Below are positions 1 to 8,624 of a DNA stretch of 64,000 nucleotides, piece after piece (positions within the stretch are counted from its first letter, which is position 1; every line of letters begins with the position of its first letter). This DNA is from a candidate division KSB1 bacterium (GTDB taxonomy: Bacteria > Zhuqueibacterota > Zhuqueibacteria > Zhuqueibacterales > Zhuqueibacteraceae). The stretch covers positions 1 to 64,000 of the forward strand of contig JAPDQB010000010.1 of NCBI GenBank assembly GCA_034506175.1, read 5' to 3'. Both the position numbers and the translations under genes were made by a program. Under the pieces are notes generated by a model. It was not told the origin of the DNA. It saw nothing but the letters and a program-made list of their open reading frames with translations, and made no database searches.

Positions 1-2
1 TC

Positions 3-116
3 AAAACTTTTAACGAATGCCACGACCTTTATCATGAAACAATGTCTCAAAGGCAAAAGCAACAAAAGAACGTATCCTTTGGCGATGCTGGCAAAAATTC
101 AGTTGGCTTAGCTTGA
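3..116 (+). CDS. Possible 3' end of a gene cut by the window edge
   Basis: A frame open from the left edge runs 37 codons to TGA at 114-116. It is hydrophilic, with several Gln/Lys residues, and ends in NSVGLA. It stops 5 bp before the ATG of the HTH antitoxin, so it could be the C-terminus of an upstream gene. A second frame (from base 1, stopping at 112-114) is equally open. Neither matches a family I recognise, so the call is weak. Confidence 0.25.
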   Translation, partial: KTFNECHDLYHETMSQRQKQQKNVSFGDAGKNSVGLA

Positions 117-121
117 CACAT

Positions 122-328
122 ATGCCCAAAGAGTGGTTGTCCATAAAACAGGCTGCCAAACGTTTTGATGTATCAATAACGTAACTACGCGAATGGGTTA
201 AATCGGCAAAGGTACGAATTCATCCCGGTGACCCTGATGAAGTCAATGTCGATGATCTTGAAGACGCCATCGAACAAGACGAGTTGTTTAATCTAACGAT
301 GCAAGCGGTGGAAAAGGGGAAGCAATGA
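122..328 (+). pseudogene. HTH/excisionase-like antitoxin with in-frame stop
   Basis: The ATG at 122 opens a 68-codon frame that runs to TGA 326-328 but is interrupted by TAA at codon 21 (182-184). Before the stop it reads KEWLSIKQAAKRFDVSIT; after it, LREWVKSAKVRIHPGD and an acidic tail (VDDLEDAIEQDE). This is the layout of a small MerR/excisionase-type helix-turn-helix DNA-binding protein, and the stop falls at the start of the recognition helix. Its final ATGA overlaps the start of the PemK-like toxin, the usual antitoxin-toxin coupling. A single substitution of a Tyr (TAC) or Gln (CAA) codon would explain the stop. The locus is either dead, a sequencing error, or re-initiates downstream; no good internal start is visible. 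Confidence 0.6.
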
Positions 329-642
329 ACTACAAGCGTGGGGATGTTATATCAATCGTGTATCGACCGCCAACAAAGCGACCGCAAAGAATGACAAAGT
401 CGCGTCCGATGGTGGTTATCAGCTCCAACGTCTATCACACAGAGCGACCACAGGATGTGATAGCAGCTTTAGTGACATCGAAGATCGGAAAATATCAAGG
501 CTCAACGGATTACAAGCTCAACGATTGGACGGCAGCGGGATTGCACGCGCCATCAGTCGTGCGATGCAAATTCGCAACTATTGAACAAAATCAAATTGGG
601 GGCAAAATCGGCTCTTTGAGCGATTTAGATATACTTGTTTAG
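325..642 (+). CDS. PemK/MazF-family toxin
   Basis: A 105-residue protein of typical MazF/PemK length. It starts YKRGDVISIVYRPP and continues RPMVVISSNVYH, the RGD...RP(V)VV(I)SS signature of the family. VIAALVTS and APSVVRCKFATI match the later core strands. Family members are ribosome-independent mRNA interferases neutralised by an upstream antitoxin. The ATG overlaps the antitoxin stop (ATGA), so translation is coupled in an intact locus. The toxin frame is full length while its antitoxin carries a nonsense codon, so either the toxin is silent or inactive, or another antitoxin covers it. Family call is confident; activity is unknown. Confidence 0.85.
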   Translation: MNYKRGDVISIVYRPPTKRPQRMTKSRPMVVISSNVYHTERPQDVIAALVTSKIGKYQGSTDYKLNDWTAAGLHAPSVVRCKFATIEQNQIGGKIGSLSDLDILV

Positions 643-655
643 GGTTAAAACTGGA

Positions 656-733
656 GTCATTGCGAGACGCTTTTTGCCGAAGCAATCTCTCGATTTTCAA
701 AGGATTGCTTCGCTGAGAAACGCGCGCAATGAC
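656..733. repeat. 78-bp imperfect palindromic element (GTCATTGCG...CGCAATGAC)
   Basis: The ends GTCATTGCG (656-664) and CGCAATGAC (725-733) are perfect complements. Inside them GAAGCAATC (679-687) pairs with GATTGCTTC (702-710). The element can form a long hairpin and resembles REP/MITE-like repeats dispersed in many bacterial genomes. It lies between the toxin gene and the aldolase and may also act as a transcript-end structure. Confidence 0.7.
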
Positions 734-805
734 GCCATAAAAATGACCCTTAACGAGTATATGCAAGGCGTTGAGAATGTCTTAAAGCGTGCATTGGGAG
801 TATAA

Positions 806-1591
806 GTGATCTTGCCAATGACCGAACTTTCCCTCCGCCGGCAAATCTGCGAGGTTGGCCGGCGGATGTACGAAAAAAATTTCGTGGCGGCCAACGACGG
901 CAACATCAGCGCCCGGCTCGATGCCAGCCGCGTGCTGACCACGCCGACCGGTGTGAGCAAAGGCTTCATGACGCCGGAGAGCATGGTGATTGTCGACTTC
1001 GAAGGCCGCCCGCTTTCTGCCGGCAGGCCATCGAGCGAAATTTTGATGCATCTTTTCATTTATCGCGAACGGCCGGAGGTGCAGGCCGTCGTTCACGCGC
1101 ATCCGCTTCACGCCACCGGCTTTGCCACTGCCGGCCTGTCGCTCGAAGATTGTGTCGCCGCGGAGATCATCGTCACCATCGGCTCGATTCCCCTGGCGCC
1201 GTACGGCACGCCCTCCACTCCGAAGCTGCCGGAAACGCTTCGACCTTACATTCATCGCAACGATGCTTTTCTGCTCGCCAATCACGGCGCGGTGACGGTC
1301 GGCAGGAATTTGTGGGAGGCTTACTATAAAATGGAACGCCTCGAACATTACGCGCACATCATTTTAATCTCGCGCCAGCTCGGTGGCGAAAAAATTCTTC
1401 CCAAACCCGATGTCGAAGAACTGCTGAGCCTGCGCGCCAAATACGGCCAAACCGGCCTCAACCCCGGCTGCGCGACCTGCGAGGACGATTGCCTCGGCGC
1501 GGCGTGTTTGAATTACGCAAATAAATACGACCCGCACAGCGAAGACTGGCTCGGGGCAGTGGTGGCGCGCATTGTTGAGCGCGTGAGGTAA
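806..1591 (+). CDS. Class II aldolase/adducin family protein (fuculose-phosphate aldolase-like)
   Basis: A zinc-dependent class II aldolase, the family of L-fuculose-1-phosphate and L-ribulose-phosphate aldolases/epimerases, which cleave or epimerise sugar phosphates in the cytoplasm. Visible signatures are NDGNISAR near residue 30, SSEILMH with the catalytic Glu, VVHAHPLHATG (two zinc His) and LANHGAVTVG (third His). A Cys-rich patch (GCATCEDDCLGAACL) near the C-terminus is an addition to the core and could bind metal. The GTG at 806 is chosen because GGGAG at 796-800 sits 5 bp upstream; an ATG at 818 is the alternative. The gene stands alone. Fucose metabolism is plausible given the GH29 fucosidase at 35.8-37.8 kb, but the substrate is not determined. 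Confidence 0.85.
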   Translation: MILPMTELSLRRQICEVGRRMYEKNFVAANDGNISARLDASRVLTTPTGVSKGFMTPESMVIVDFEGRPLSAGRPSSEILMHLFIYRERPEVQAVVHAHPLHATGFATAGLSLEDCVAAEIIVTIGSIPLAPYGTPSTPKLPETLRPYIHRNDAFLLANHGAVTVGRNLWEAYYKMERLEHYAHIILISRQLGGEKILPKPDVEELLSLRAKYGQTGLNPGCATCEDDCLGAACLNYANKYDPHSEDWLGAVVARIVERVR

Positions 1592-1713
1592 TTTCCTGCC
1601 TGCTGTCGAGGAAGTGGTTTGGTATAATGAAAATTCACAAGGTAAAACTCATCCGCTGGCCGCACAAAAACCAAATGAATCAGCGGCAATGTTTTTTCTT
1701 TATTTCTCCAAAA

Positions 1714-1745
1714 CAAAAAAACCCAGATTAGATTCTGGGTTTTTG
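1714..1745 (-). terminator. Rho-independent terminator of tRNA-Asn (bidirectional)
   Basis: ACCCAGA (1721-1727) and TCTGGGT (1734-1740) form a stem with a 6-nt loop, flanked by an A-run on one side and a T-run on the other. Read on the minus strand it follows the tRNA-Asn 3' end by about 10 nt and ends in T7. Read on the plus strand it could also stop transcripts from the aldolase. Confidence 0.8.
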
Positions 1746-1750
1746 TCGTG

Positions 1751-1823
1751 CTCCCGAGACAGGACTTGAACCTGTAACCTAGTGGTTAACAGCCACCCGC
1801 TCTGCCGATTGAGCTACTCGGGA
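1751..1823 (-). tRNA. tRNA-Asn (GUU)
   Basis: The minus strand gives a 73-nt cloverleaf. The acceptor stem TCCCGAG pairs with CTCGGGA, with discriminator G. The D-arm is GCTC/GAGC, the anticodon loop CTGTTAA between GGTGG and CCACT reads GUU, and the T-arm is ACAGG-TTCAAGT-CCTGT. CCA is not encoded. A sigma70-type promoter lies upstream and a hairpin terminator downstream, so it is a monocistronic unit. Confidence 0.95.
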
Positions 1824-1849
1824 GAGTCGATCAGCAATCAGTAAATAAT

Positions 1850-1877
1850 AATATAGAAAAATTTTCCCAAAAGTCAA
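1850..1877 (-). promoter_or_regulatory. Promoter of tRNA-Asn
   Basis: On the minus strand TTGACT (1877-1872) and TATATT (1855-1850) are separated by 16 bp. The -10 lies 26 bp before the tRNA 5' end, fitting a short leader. Confidence 0.75.
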
Positions 1878-1922
1878 TAGCACGGCCGAAGATTTAATTT
1901 AAAAATCCGTTGAACGCGCAAG

Positions 1923-4900
1923 TTATTTGATGTATAAAATCGTCTCTTTGTGGATAGAAAAGTCCGGTTCGCGTCGGTTTTCTTGGGTAAAGTTCATATA
2001 GCGCAACACCGCAAAGTAAATTCCGGCGGCAAGATTTTGTTGGGCTTGATCGCGCCCGGGCCAGGAAAGTAAAAATCGTCCCGCTGGTTGTGCACCGTCA
2101 AAAAGCGTGGCAACCTCGCGGCCTTGCAAATCAAAAACTTTCAACGAAATGCGCCCGGCCGCCGGCAGCGCGATGTGAAATTGCGTGAAATCGCGAAACG
2201 GATTTGGATGCGGGCGCAGGGTTAATTCGGTTGGCAGCGTCGAGTCGCGATCATCCGCCACACCGGTCAGATCGAGTTGGGCGGTGAAACGTACCGCCAA
2301 ATCCGGGCGATCCACCACGCGCGCTTCGACTTGCTGCAAATCGGTCCTCCCAACTTGCCACTGGGCGCTGGCTATGCCGTTCGCCGCGGTCATGACGACG
2401 CATTCGGCAGCGTTGCATTTGTTGTCGCCAATAATTTTGCCGCCGCCGGCAATCACGCGAAAAGCCACCGCCACATTGGGCATGACGGCGCCGGCGGTAT
2501 TGAGCACTTTCACCGTCAGCGGCGCGGCGAGCAATTTATCGGGCCGGCCTTTTTGCCCCTCGCCGCTGAGAATCACGAGACGGTCGTATGTCGGCAGAGT
2601 CATGAACGTAAAAATCCGGCTGGCCGCTGAGTTGCCGTATGCGTCGGTTGATTTGACGCGGGCCTGAAAAGTGGTGTAGGCAGCAAGATTCGTCAAACTC
2701 ACTTCATGTTCCGTTACTAAACTCGTAAGCAGCGGCGTGACGCGGCCCAAGGTGGAATCCAATCCAAACTCGACTTGCGACGTGCTCTTCTCGTCGGTCG
2801 TCCAGCGAATCACAGCAGAGGAGGCGGTCAAATTCGTTGCCGCAAGATTGGCGATGACGGGCGGCTCGCGATCCGGCGGCGTGGTAAATGTCGTATCGCG
2901 TGACACCGCTGATTTTCCGGCGGCGTCTTTCGCCCGCGCCCGAACGTGATACGTCGTGTTCGGCGTCAACCCGGCGAGGGTAAACACGTGCGTGGTGTCG
3001 CGGCAAAATTCCGCGGGTGTCAGCATGCCGTAGCTGGTGGTGCGGCCATATTCAACCTGCGCCTCCGTCGGTTTATCGGTCTTGAAATTAATGGTCGCCG
3101 TATAAGCTGTGAGCTTGGCAGTCATTGGCGCAATCACCGGCGGTGGCGAGGCCGGGACCTCGATGAATTGGACATGCAGTTGATCAAGTATAAGCTGGCG
3201 GCCATTGCCCGCATTGACAAACTCAAGTTTGACGTTTCGTGTCGCGGCAGTGACATGGCGCGTCCAAGAGAACCATTTAAAAACGGCGGAATTAATCGTG
3301 ACGGTATCGGTTTTGGAATCGATCCCACAAACCAATTTTGGCCAGATGCCCTGGCGATATTCTGCCCGCGCTAAAATTTCAAAGCGATACATCCCACTGC
3401 GGGGAAAACTTACTGAAGTTTCCAGATAACCGCCGCGCGTGAGATTCCAGCCAGTCCCTTCGGCGCGGCCAACGGTTTTGGTGGGCATCGTTTCCGCCTC
3501 GATATAACGATCCAACACCACGACGTTGGTCAAAATGCATTGCGCAACGGTTTTCCACTCGCGACCCGCCGGCGATTGCGACGACACGGTGATTTTGTAT
3601 TTGACGTTCGGAGAAATGCTGTCGATGATCATCTCGTGCTGGGTGGTGTACGCGGCGCTGATAAATTGAACGCGCGCGCCGCTGGGCTTTTGGATGTCGA
3701 TGCGGCTGTCCGCTGCTTGCGGCGTAATCCAGCGAAAACGAACTTGCCGGATGTTGAGTTGCTCACTCTGCAAACTGGCGACTTCTCCTGCCGGCGTGAG
3801 CCGCGGCGCTGCGGTCGGCCGCAAAACGGCAATGGCGTCCGTCGTGTCCGAGGGCATCATGAGAACTGTTTCAGCCGTCGCCGTAAAATGTCGCGGTGCC
3901 TCAAGCACGTCGGTTATTGGGTTCAACCATGATAAAGAATAAGACTGTCCGATGGTCAAACGCAAGCGCATGCGATCACCGCGCGCTTTGTAAGCGATAT
4001 ACTCGACGCCAGGCTTGGCCAAAACTTCGGTTTCGTTGTCCGCCGCCATGCCGGGTTGCGGTTCAAGATTCGGCCAGCCGGTTTGTTCGCGAAAGAAGCG
4101 CGCCAAGATGCTGAACTGCCGCGCCATTTCAAGGTCGGGCGCGTAGTGCAGATTCCAACTGAGCGGCGGATGATCGAACCCCGGATCGTATTCATAGTGG
4201 CCATTCGGGTCGATGAAGGTGCGACCAAAACCGGCGACAAAATAGCCGCCGGCCATGAAAACCGACCAGGCGCCGGTGCGCATGTAGTGCGCGTTGTGCC
4301 GAATGCCGTGATAAGGATGCACCGTCTCCGGCACGTGATAACCGTACTCGCCGTTGACCACGGGTTTGTTAAAAACGCGATCATAACGAATCGAATCCGC
4401 GAGAAACTCGCCGGCGTCACGGAGTTGATGCATGACGTAACTCAGCCACGGCTCTTTGCCAAATTCACGATTGACGAAATCATCGGCGGGATGAATCGAA
4501 ATCGGATGATCATACGGATCTGCCGCCTCCACCGCTTGGCCGATTTGGCGATACAAATCCGGTTGGTAGAAATAGGCTTGATAATCGCCGGCCAAAATCC
4601 AAAAGACGTTATAGGCCGCATAGCGCGCGACGAGATACATTGCCAAACGCCGATATTGCTCGGTCGACATGTGACGGATTTCGGTGGCCCAGCTAAAAAA
4701 TAAAATCGACACCATGCCCATGCTGTCGGCATAAGCCACCCGCTTGTCGACCCATTTGAAATAATCGGGATACAAACTGTTGTAGTCGCGAATGCCGTCG
4801 CTATGCGCATAAGGCGGCCCGCCTTCGTTGGATTGATAATCGTAGCGGTTGTGGACGACGATCGCGTGATAGGCGTTGAAATGCTGCGAAACGCGCAGGT

Positions 4901-5708
4901 TGATGTAGGGTTTAAAGCGTGTTTCAAATCCGACGCCGAAGCTCATGCCGTCCCAAATTGTATCGCCCATCAGCAAAAACGGCGTGCCGTCGCTGTATTC
5001 GAATCCGTATGGTCTGGTTTTGCTGACACGCACAAAACCCCGGCGAGTCGAGGCCAGCGCATTGAAGCGGCCGGAGACAACGAGTTCCGGATCATTGCTC
5101 TCTGTGCGATAGCGCCAGGTTCCCGGCTCGGTCGGCGCAAATCGAACTTTCCAAATTTTCCCGCCGTCCCAAAAACCGCTCAAACGCAGCTCTTTTCCCG
5201 TAGGCGAAATAAAAATGCCGGTCACGTCAATGTCGAGATAAGGGCGATCGTGGCGGTTCTCCGTGGTCAACGTCACTTCAAATGGCGTGTAAAGCGCCGC
5301 CGTCCGCAGCGGCGTGGTGAAAACGGAATCGCGGCCGGCGGCGAGATTGCCGGCCGCGTCGCGCGACAACACCCGGAAATGATAGGTATGATCAGGAAGC
5401 AGATCAGCGAGCGTGACCGAATGCGCCGTCACTAAACTCGTATCGAGTTTTGAAAAAAGCCCATAGCGTGTGGTCAAGCCATATTCCACTCTCGAATCGG
5501 CTTTCTCGTTGGTGCGCCAAGAAATCGCGGCGCTGGTGCTCGTCAAGTTGCTAATGGCAATGTTGGAGATTTTCGGGCGGGTGGTGTCGGCCAGATTTTG
5601 GCTACTGGCAAAAGCAGACGAGGGGCTGAGCGTTATTTGCGAAATAATAATAAAAAGAAAACTTGATGGCAGGAAAAAATTAAAAAATTTCTTCATTGGA
5701 TCATTCAT
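1923..5708 (-). CDS. Secreted multidomain DUF5060/DUF4038 glycoside hydrolase with Fn3 repeats and C-terminal sorting domain
   Basis: A predicted secreted glycan hydrolase of about 1261 residues. Order: signal peptide (MKKFFNFFLPSSFLFIII then SSAFA); a fibronectin III domain (about 42-132); DUF5060 beta domain (about 138-222); a DUF4038 apiosidase-like TIM barrel from about 225 with MGDTIWDG, ILAGDYQAYF and VVNGEYGYH (likely acid/base and nucleophile regions); a small beta domain; an Fn3-like domain; a carbohydrate-binding-like beta sandwich; two more Fn3 domains (PTEAQVEYG, STSQVEFG); a Big_1-like Ig domain; and a FlgD-Ig/sorting domain (PHPNPFRDF ... LQGREVATLFDG ... AAGIYFAVL). The C-terminus implies surface attachment or release by a type 9-like route. 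ATG 5708 or 5696 is preferred because an upstream methionine would precede the signal peptide by 22 residues. It is a paralogue of the gene just upstream. The sugar substrate is unknown. Confidence 0.85.
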   Translation of the reverse strand: MNDPMKKFFNFFLPSSFLFIIISQITLSPSSAFASSQNLADTTRPKISNIAISNLTSTSAAISWRTNEKADSRVEYGLTTRYGLFSKLDTSLVTAHSVTLADLLPDHTYHFRVLSRDAAGNLAAGRDSVFTTPLRTAALYTPFEVTLTTENRHDRPYLDIDVTGIFISPTGKELRLSGFWDGGKIWKVRFAPTEPGTWRYRTESNDPELVVSGRFNALASTRRGFVRVSKTRPYGFEYSDGTPFLLMGDTIWDGMSFGVGFETRFKPYINLRVSQHFNAYHAIVVHNRYDYQSNEGGPPYAHSDGIRDYNSLYPDYFKWVDKRVAYADSMGMVSILFFSWATEIRHMSTEQYRRLAMYLVARYAAYNVFWILAGDYQAYFYQPDLYRQIGQAVEAADPYDHPISIHPADDFVNREFGKEPWLSYVMHQLRDAGEFLADSIRYDRVFNKPVVNGEYGYHVPETVHPYHGIRHNAHYMRTGAWSVFMAGGYFVAGFGRTFIDPNGHYEYDPGFDHPPLSWNLHYAPDLEMARQFSILARFFREQTGWPNLEPQPGMAADNETEVLAKPGVEYIAYKARGDRMRLRLTIGQSYSLSWLNPITDVLEAPRHFTATAETVLMMPSDTTDAIAVLRPTAAPRLTPAGEVASLQSEQLNIRQVRFRWITPQAADSRIDIQKPSGARVQFISAAYTTQHEMIIDSISPNVKYKITVSSQSPAGREWKTVAQCILTNVVVLDRYIEAETMPTKTVGRAEGTGWNLTRGGYLETSVSFPRSGMYRFEILARAEYRQGIWPKLVCGIDSKTDTVTINSAVFKWFSWTRHVTAATRNVKLEFVNAGNGRQLILDQLHVQFIEVPASPPPVIAPMTAKLTAYTATINFKTDKPTEAQVEYGRTTSYGMLTPAEFCRDTTHVFTLAGLTPNTTYHVRARAKDAAGKSAVSRDTTFTTPPDREPPVIANLAATNLTASSAVIRWTTDEKSTSQVEFGLDSTLGRVTPLLTSLVTEHEVSLTNLAAYTTFQARVKSTDAYGNSAASRIFTFMTLPTYDRLVILSGEGQKGRPDKLLAAPLTVKVLNTAGAVMPNVAVAFRVIAGGGKIIGDNKCNAAECVVMTAANGIASAQWQVGRTDLQQVEARVVDRPDLAVRFTAQLDLTGVADDRDSTLPTELTLRPHPNPFRDFTQFHIALPAAGRISLKVFDLQGREVATLFDGAQPAGRFLLSWPGRDQAQQNLAAGIYFAVLRYMNFTQENRREPDFSIHKETILYIK

Positions 5709-5798
5709 CCACGCATCGATGATAAATTTGCCTCCATGCCATGAGGTTAAACCGAAATCCAATTTCGATGAAATCAGCTTAAACTTACAAAGGAAGCC

Positions 5799-5862
5799 AC
5801 CGACCGGTCACTTATTGAACATAGTTTCTCTTATCTTACAAAGCGTTAAGTGACCGGTCGGT
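5799..5862. promoter_or_regulatory. Perfect 15-bp inverted repeat, TetR-operator-like
   Basis: ACCGACCGGTCACTT (5799-5813) is perfectly complementary to AAGTGACCGGTCGGT (5848-5862), with a 34-nt spacer. Each arm contains the palindrome GACCGGTC, and GACCGGTCGGTC resembles operators of TetR-family repressors. The pair lies between the two paralogous hydrolase genes, about 90-150 bp upstream of the start of the second. It may be a double operator, or in RNA a long hairpin ending the first gene's transcript. There is no strong T-run, which favours the operator reading. Confidence 0.55.
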
Positions 5863-5877
5863 CTAGCTTTCTTTTTC

Positions 5878-8484
5878 TTATTTCAATCTTAAAACTTTCT
5901 GTGTGTGTCGCTGGATTTGCGACAGGCCGTCGGTTTCATTTTGCAAAGACAAAACGGCAAAATATATTCCGGCCGCGACCGGAAGATCATCGCGATCTTT
6001 CCCGTCCCAAATCAAATCGAGTTCTCCGGGCGATCTGTCTTCATCAATTATAGTGACCAACTCGCGGCCTTGCAGATCGAAAATTTTCAGCGAGATGCGG
6101 CCGCCGGCCGGCAGCGCGGCTTTGAACAAGATCAAATCACGAAACGGGTTGGGATACTCTTGCAGCCTCAGCGATTTGGGGGGCGACGGCGTTTCCGCGC
6201 CGGTTTCCGGCTCCGGTTCCGGAATGGTGGCGCGAACATACTGCACGTGCACCCGATCGACAATGAGCTGGCGGCTGTCGCCGCCGTTGGTGAAGGCAAG
6301 TTTCAATCGGTGTGAGCCCGCGGTCATTTCTCTTTCGAAGATAAAATCTTTATAAATTGCCGAATTGATATCGCGCGCCGCCACTTCCCGATCATCGAGC
6401 TGAAACGAAAGCCGCGGCCAGATGCTGTGGCGGCATTCGCCACGCGCGCGAACCGTGAAACGATACGGGCCGCTTTGCGGAAAATCCAGCGTCGTCGCAA
6501 TATGGCCATTCGCATCCAAATTCCAGCCCGGGCTTTCACGGCGGCCGGCGGTTCGAGTCGGGAAATTTTCCGCCTCGCGCCATTCATCCATCACGACGAC
6601 GTTGGTGCGCAGCGTGCTGGCAACGGTTTTCCATTCACGGCGATCTTCAGATTGTGAAAACACCGTGACGTGATAATCAATTTCCGGCGAAAGGCCATCA
6701 ACCACCAGAACGTGTTCTTTTACCGGCTTGGTGTCGACAAATTGAATGCGGCTGCCGTCGGGTTTTAGCAAAGTGAGACGGCTGTCGGCCAAATCCGGCG
6801 TTTGCCAGCGATACCGCACTTGCCGGATATTGAGTTGTTCCCGTGTCAAGTTGCGGACCTGCCCGGCGTTGACCAAGCTTGGCGCAGTGGCGGGACGAAT
6901 CACGGCCGCCGCATCCAAACTATCCGTTGGCATGATCAAAACCGTCTCGCCGGTGGAGGCGAAAATTCGCGCCGGCTGCAGCATGCCGGCAATTGGATCA
7001 AACCAGGCGAGTGAAAAATGGCCGATGGGCAGTTGCAAGCGCATACGGCCACCGCGCGCGTTATAGGCGATGTATTCCGCGCCGGGTTTGGCGAGGAGCT
7101 CGGTTTGGCCGTCGCGAACCAAATCGCGACGCGGCTGCAGCTCGGGCCAGGAGGTTTGCTCGGTAAAAAATTTATAAAAAACTTTATACTGCCGCGCCAT
7201 TTCCAAATCCGGCGCAAAATTCAAATCCCAGCTCACCGGCGGATGATCGAAATCCTCGTCATAGCCATAGTGCCCGTCCGGATCATAAAAAGTGCGGCCA
7301 AAGCCAGCCACGAAATAACCGCCGGCGGTGAAGATCGACCAGCCGCCGGTGCGAATGTAATGGGCATCGTTGCGGATGCCGTGAAACGGATGCACGCTTT
7401 CGGGAACGTGATAGCCGTACTCGCCGTTGACCACCGGCTTGTTATAAATACGATCGAAACGAACCGAATCCGCCAGAAATTCTCCGGCGTCGCGAATTTG
7501 ATGCATGATGTAACTGAGCCATGACTCGCGCGCGAACTCGCGATTGACATAACTGTCAGCGGGATGAATCGAGATCGGATGATCAAAGGGATCGGCTTCT
7601 GCCACCGCCTCGCCGAGCCGGCGGTAAATGGCCGGCTCATAAAAATACGCCTGGTAATCGCCGGCAAGAACCCAGAACACGTTGTAAGCCGCGCAGCGCG
7701 ACACAATGTACAGCGACAGGCGCTGATATTGATCGGGCGTCATGTTGCGCGCTTCCGCCGCCCAGGTAAAAAACAGAATCGACACCATGCCCATGCTGTC
7801 GGCGTAGGCGACCCGGCGATCCACCCACTGAAAAAATTTTGGATTCACCCGGTCGTAGTCGCGTCCGCCGTAGATCGACGGCTCAAACGTCGCACCGCCT
7901 TCGTTGCTGCCGTAGTCGTAGCGATTGTTGACGACCATGGTGTGATAGGCGTTGAAACCCTGTGAGGTTCGCAAATTCACATACTCTTTAAAATGCGGAT
8001 TCAATCCCACGCCGTCGCTCATCCCGTCCCAAATCGTATCGCCCATCAACAGAAACGGCGTGCCGTCGCTGTACTCGAATCCGTACGGCCGCGTTTTGCT
8101 CACGCGCACGAAGCCGCGGCGGTTCGAGGCCGTCGCCTCGAACTGGCCGGAGGTTTGAAGTTCGGCGTCGTTGCTTTGCGTGCGATAAGTCCATACGCCG
8201 GTCTCACCTGGCGTGAAACGCACGCGCCAAATCTGCCCGCCATCCCAGAAACCGGCGAGCCGCAGTTGTTTGCCGCTCGGCGAAGTAAAAACACCGGTAA
8301 CGTTGACATCAAGATAGGGATTGCCGTGCTGGCGCGTGGTGGTGAGCCGCAGCTCGAACGGCGAATGGAGCGGCACGCGATTTTGCGCCTGGGCGGTGAA
8401 ATTAAAAATGGTCGTTAAAAACAAAATGACGGGGGTGAGTGCAAAAAATAAAGGCGGCCTCTGAGCAGGTGTTTTGTGTGGCAT
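5878..8484 (-). CDS. Secreted DUF5060/DUF4038 glycoside hydrolase with C-terminal sorting domain (paralogue)
   Basis: An 868-residue shorter sister of the downstream gene. It has a signal peptide (hydrophobic to NFTAQA, about 1-34), DUF5060 (about 38-115), DUF4038 barrel (about 120-480) with MGDTIWDG, LAGDYQAYFY and NGEYGYHVPE, an Fn3-like domain, a carbohydrate-binding-like sandwich (QLIVDRVHVQYV) and the sorting domain (YPNPFRDL ... LQGRELVTI ... AAGIYFAVL). It lacks the leading Fn3 and the two C-terminal Fn3 plus Ig modules of its sister. Long stretches of barrel sequence are identical or nearly so (RRGFVRVSKTRPYGFEYSD in both), so the pair arose by tandem duplication followed by domain gain or loss. 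It probably cleaves a branched plant or microbial glycan outside the cell; the substrate is not known. Confidence 0.85.
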   Translation of the reverse strand: MPHKTPAQRPPLFFALTPVILFLTTIFNFTAQAQNRVPLHSPFELRLTTTRQHGNPYLDVNVTGVFTSPSGKQLRLAGFWDGGQIWRVRFTPGETGVWTYRTQSNDAELQTSGQFEATASNRRGFVRVSKTRPYGFEYSDGTPFLLMGDTIWDGMSDGVGLNPHFKEYVNLRTSQGFNAYHTMVVNNRYDYGSNEGGATFEPSIYGGRDYDRVNPKFFQWVDRRVAYADSMGMVSILFFTWAAEARNMTPDQYQRLSLYIVSRCAAYNVFWVLAGDYQAYFYEPAIYRRLGEAVAEADPFDHPISIHPADSYVNREFARESWLSYIMHQIRDAGEFLADSVRFDRIYNKPVVNGEYGYHVPESVHPFHGIRNDAHYIRTGGWSIFTAGGYFVAGFGRTFYDPDGHYGYDEDFDHPPVSWDLNFAPDLEMARQYKVFYKFFTEQTSWPELQPRRDLVRDGQTELLAKPGAEYIAYNARGGRMRLQLPIGHFSLAWFDPIAGMLQPARIFASTGETVLIMPTDSLDAAAVIRPATAPSLVNAGQVRNLTREQLNIRQVRYRWQTPDLADSRLTLLKPDGSRIQFVDTKPVKEHVLVVDGLSPEIDYHVTVFSQSEDRREWKTVASTLRTNVVVMDEWREAENFPTRTAGRRESPGWNLDANGHIATTLDFPQSGPYRFTVRARGECRHSIWPRLSFQLDDREVAARDINSAIYKDFIFEREMTAGSHRLKLAFTNGGDSRQLIVDRVHVQYVRATIPEPEPETGAETPSPPKSLRLQEYPNPFRDLILFKAALPAGGRISLKIFDLQGRELVTIIDEDRSPGELDLIWDGKDRDDLPVAAGIYFAVLSLQNETDGLSQIQRHTQKVLRLK

Positions 8485-8624
8485 CGTCTGTAATGATCAG
8501 AAATTTGGCTTGAGCGTTTACAAATTAAACCGACAAAAAATAATCAACCAAATTAAATATACCCGCAAGAAAAAAGATTGCGGAAAAATAATATATTAAG
8601 TTTTTGCAGTGGGTGAACAAAACT

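Noticed and set aside
744..805. 20-codon frame just before the aldolase
   Set aside because: Too short, no ribosome site, and likely only leader sequence.
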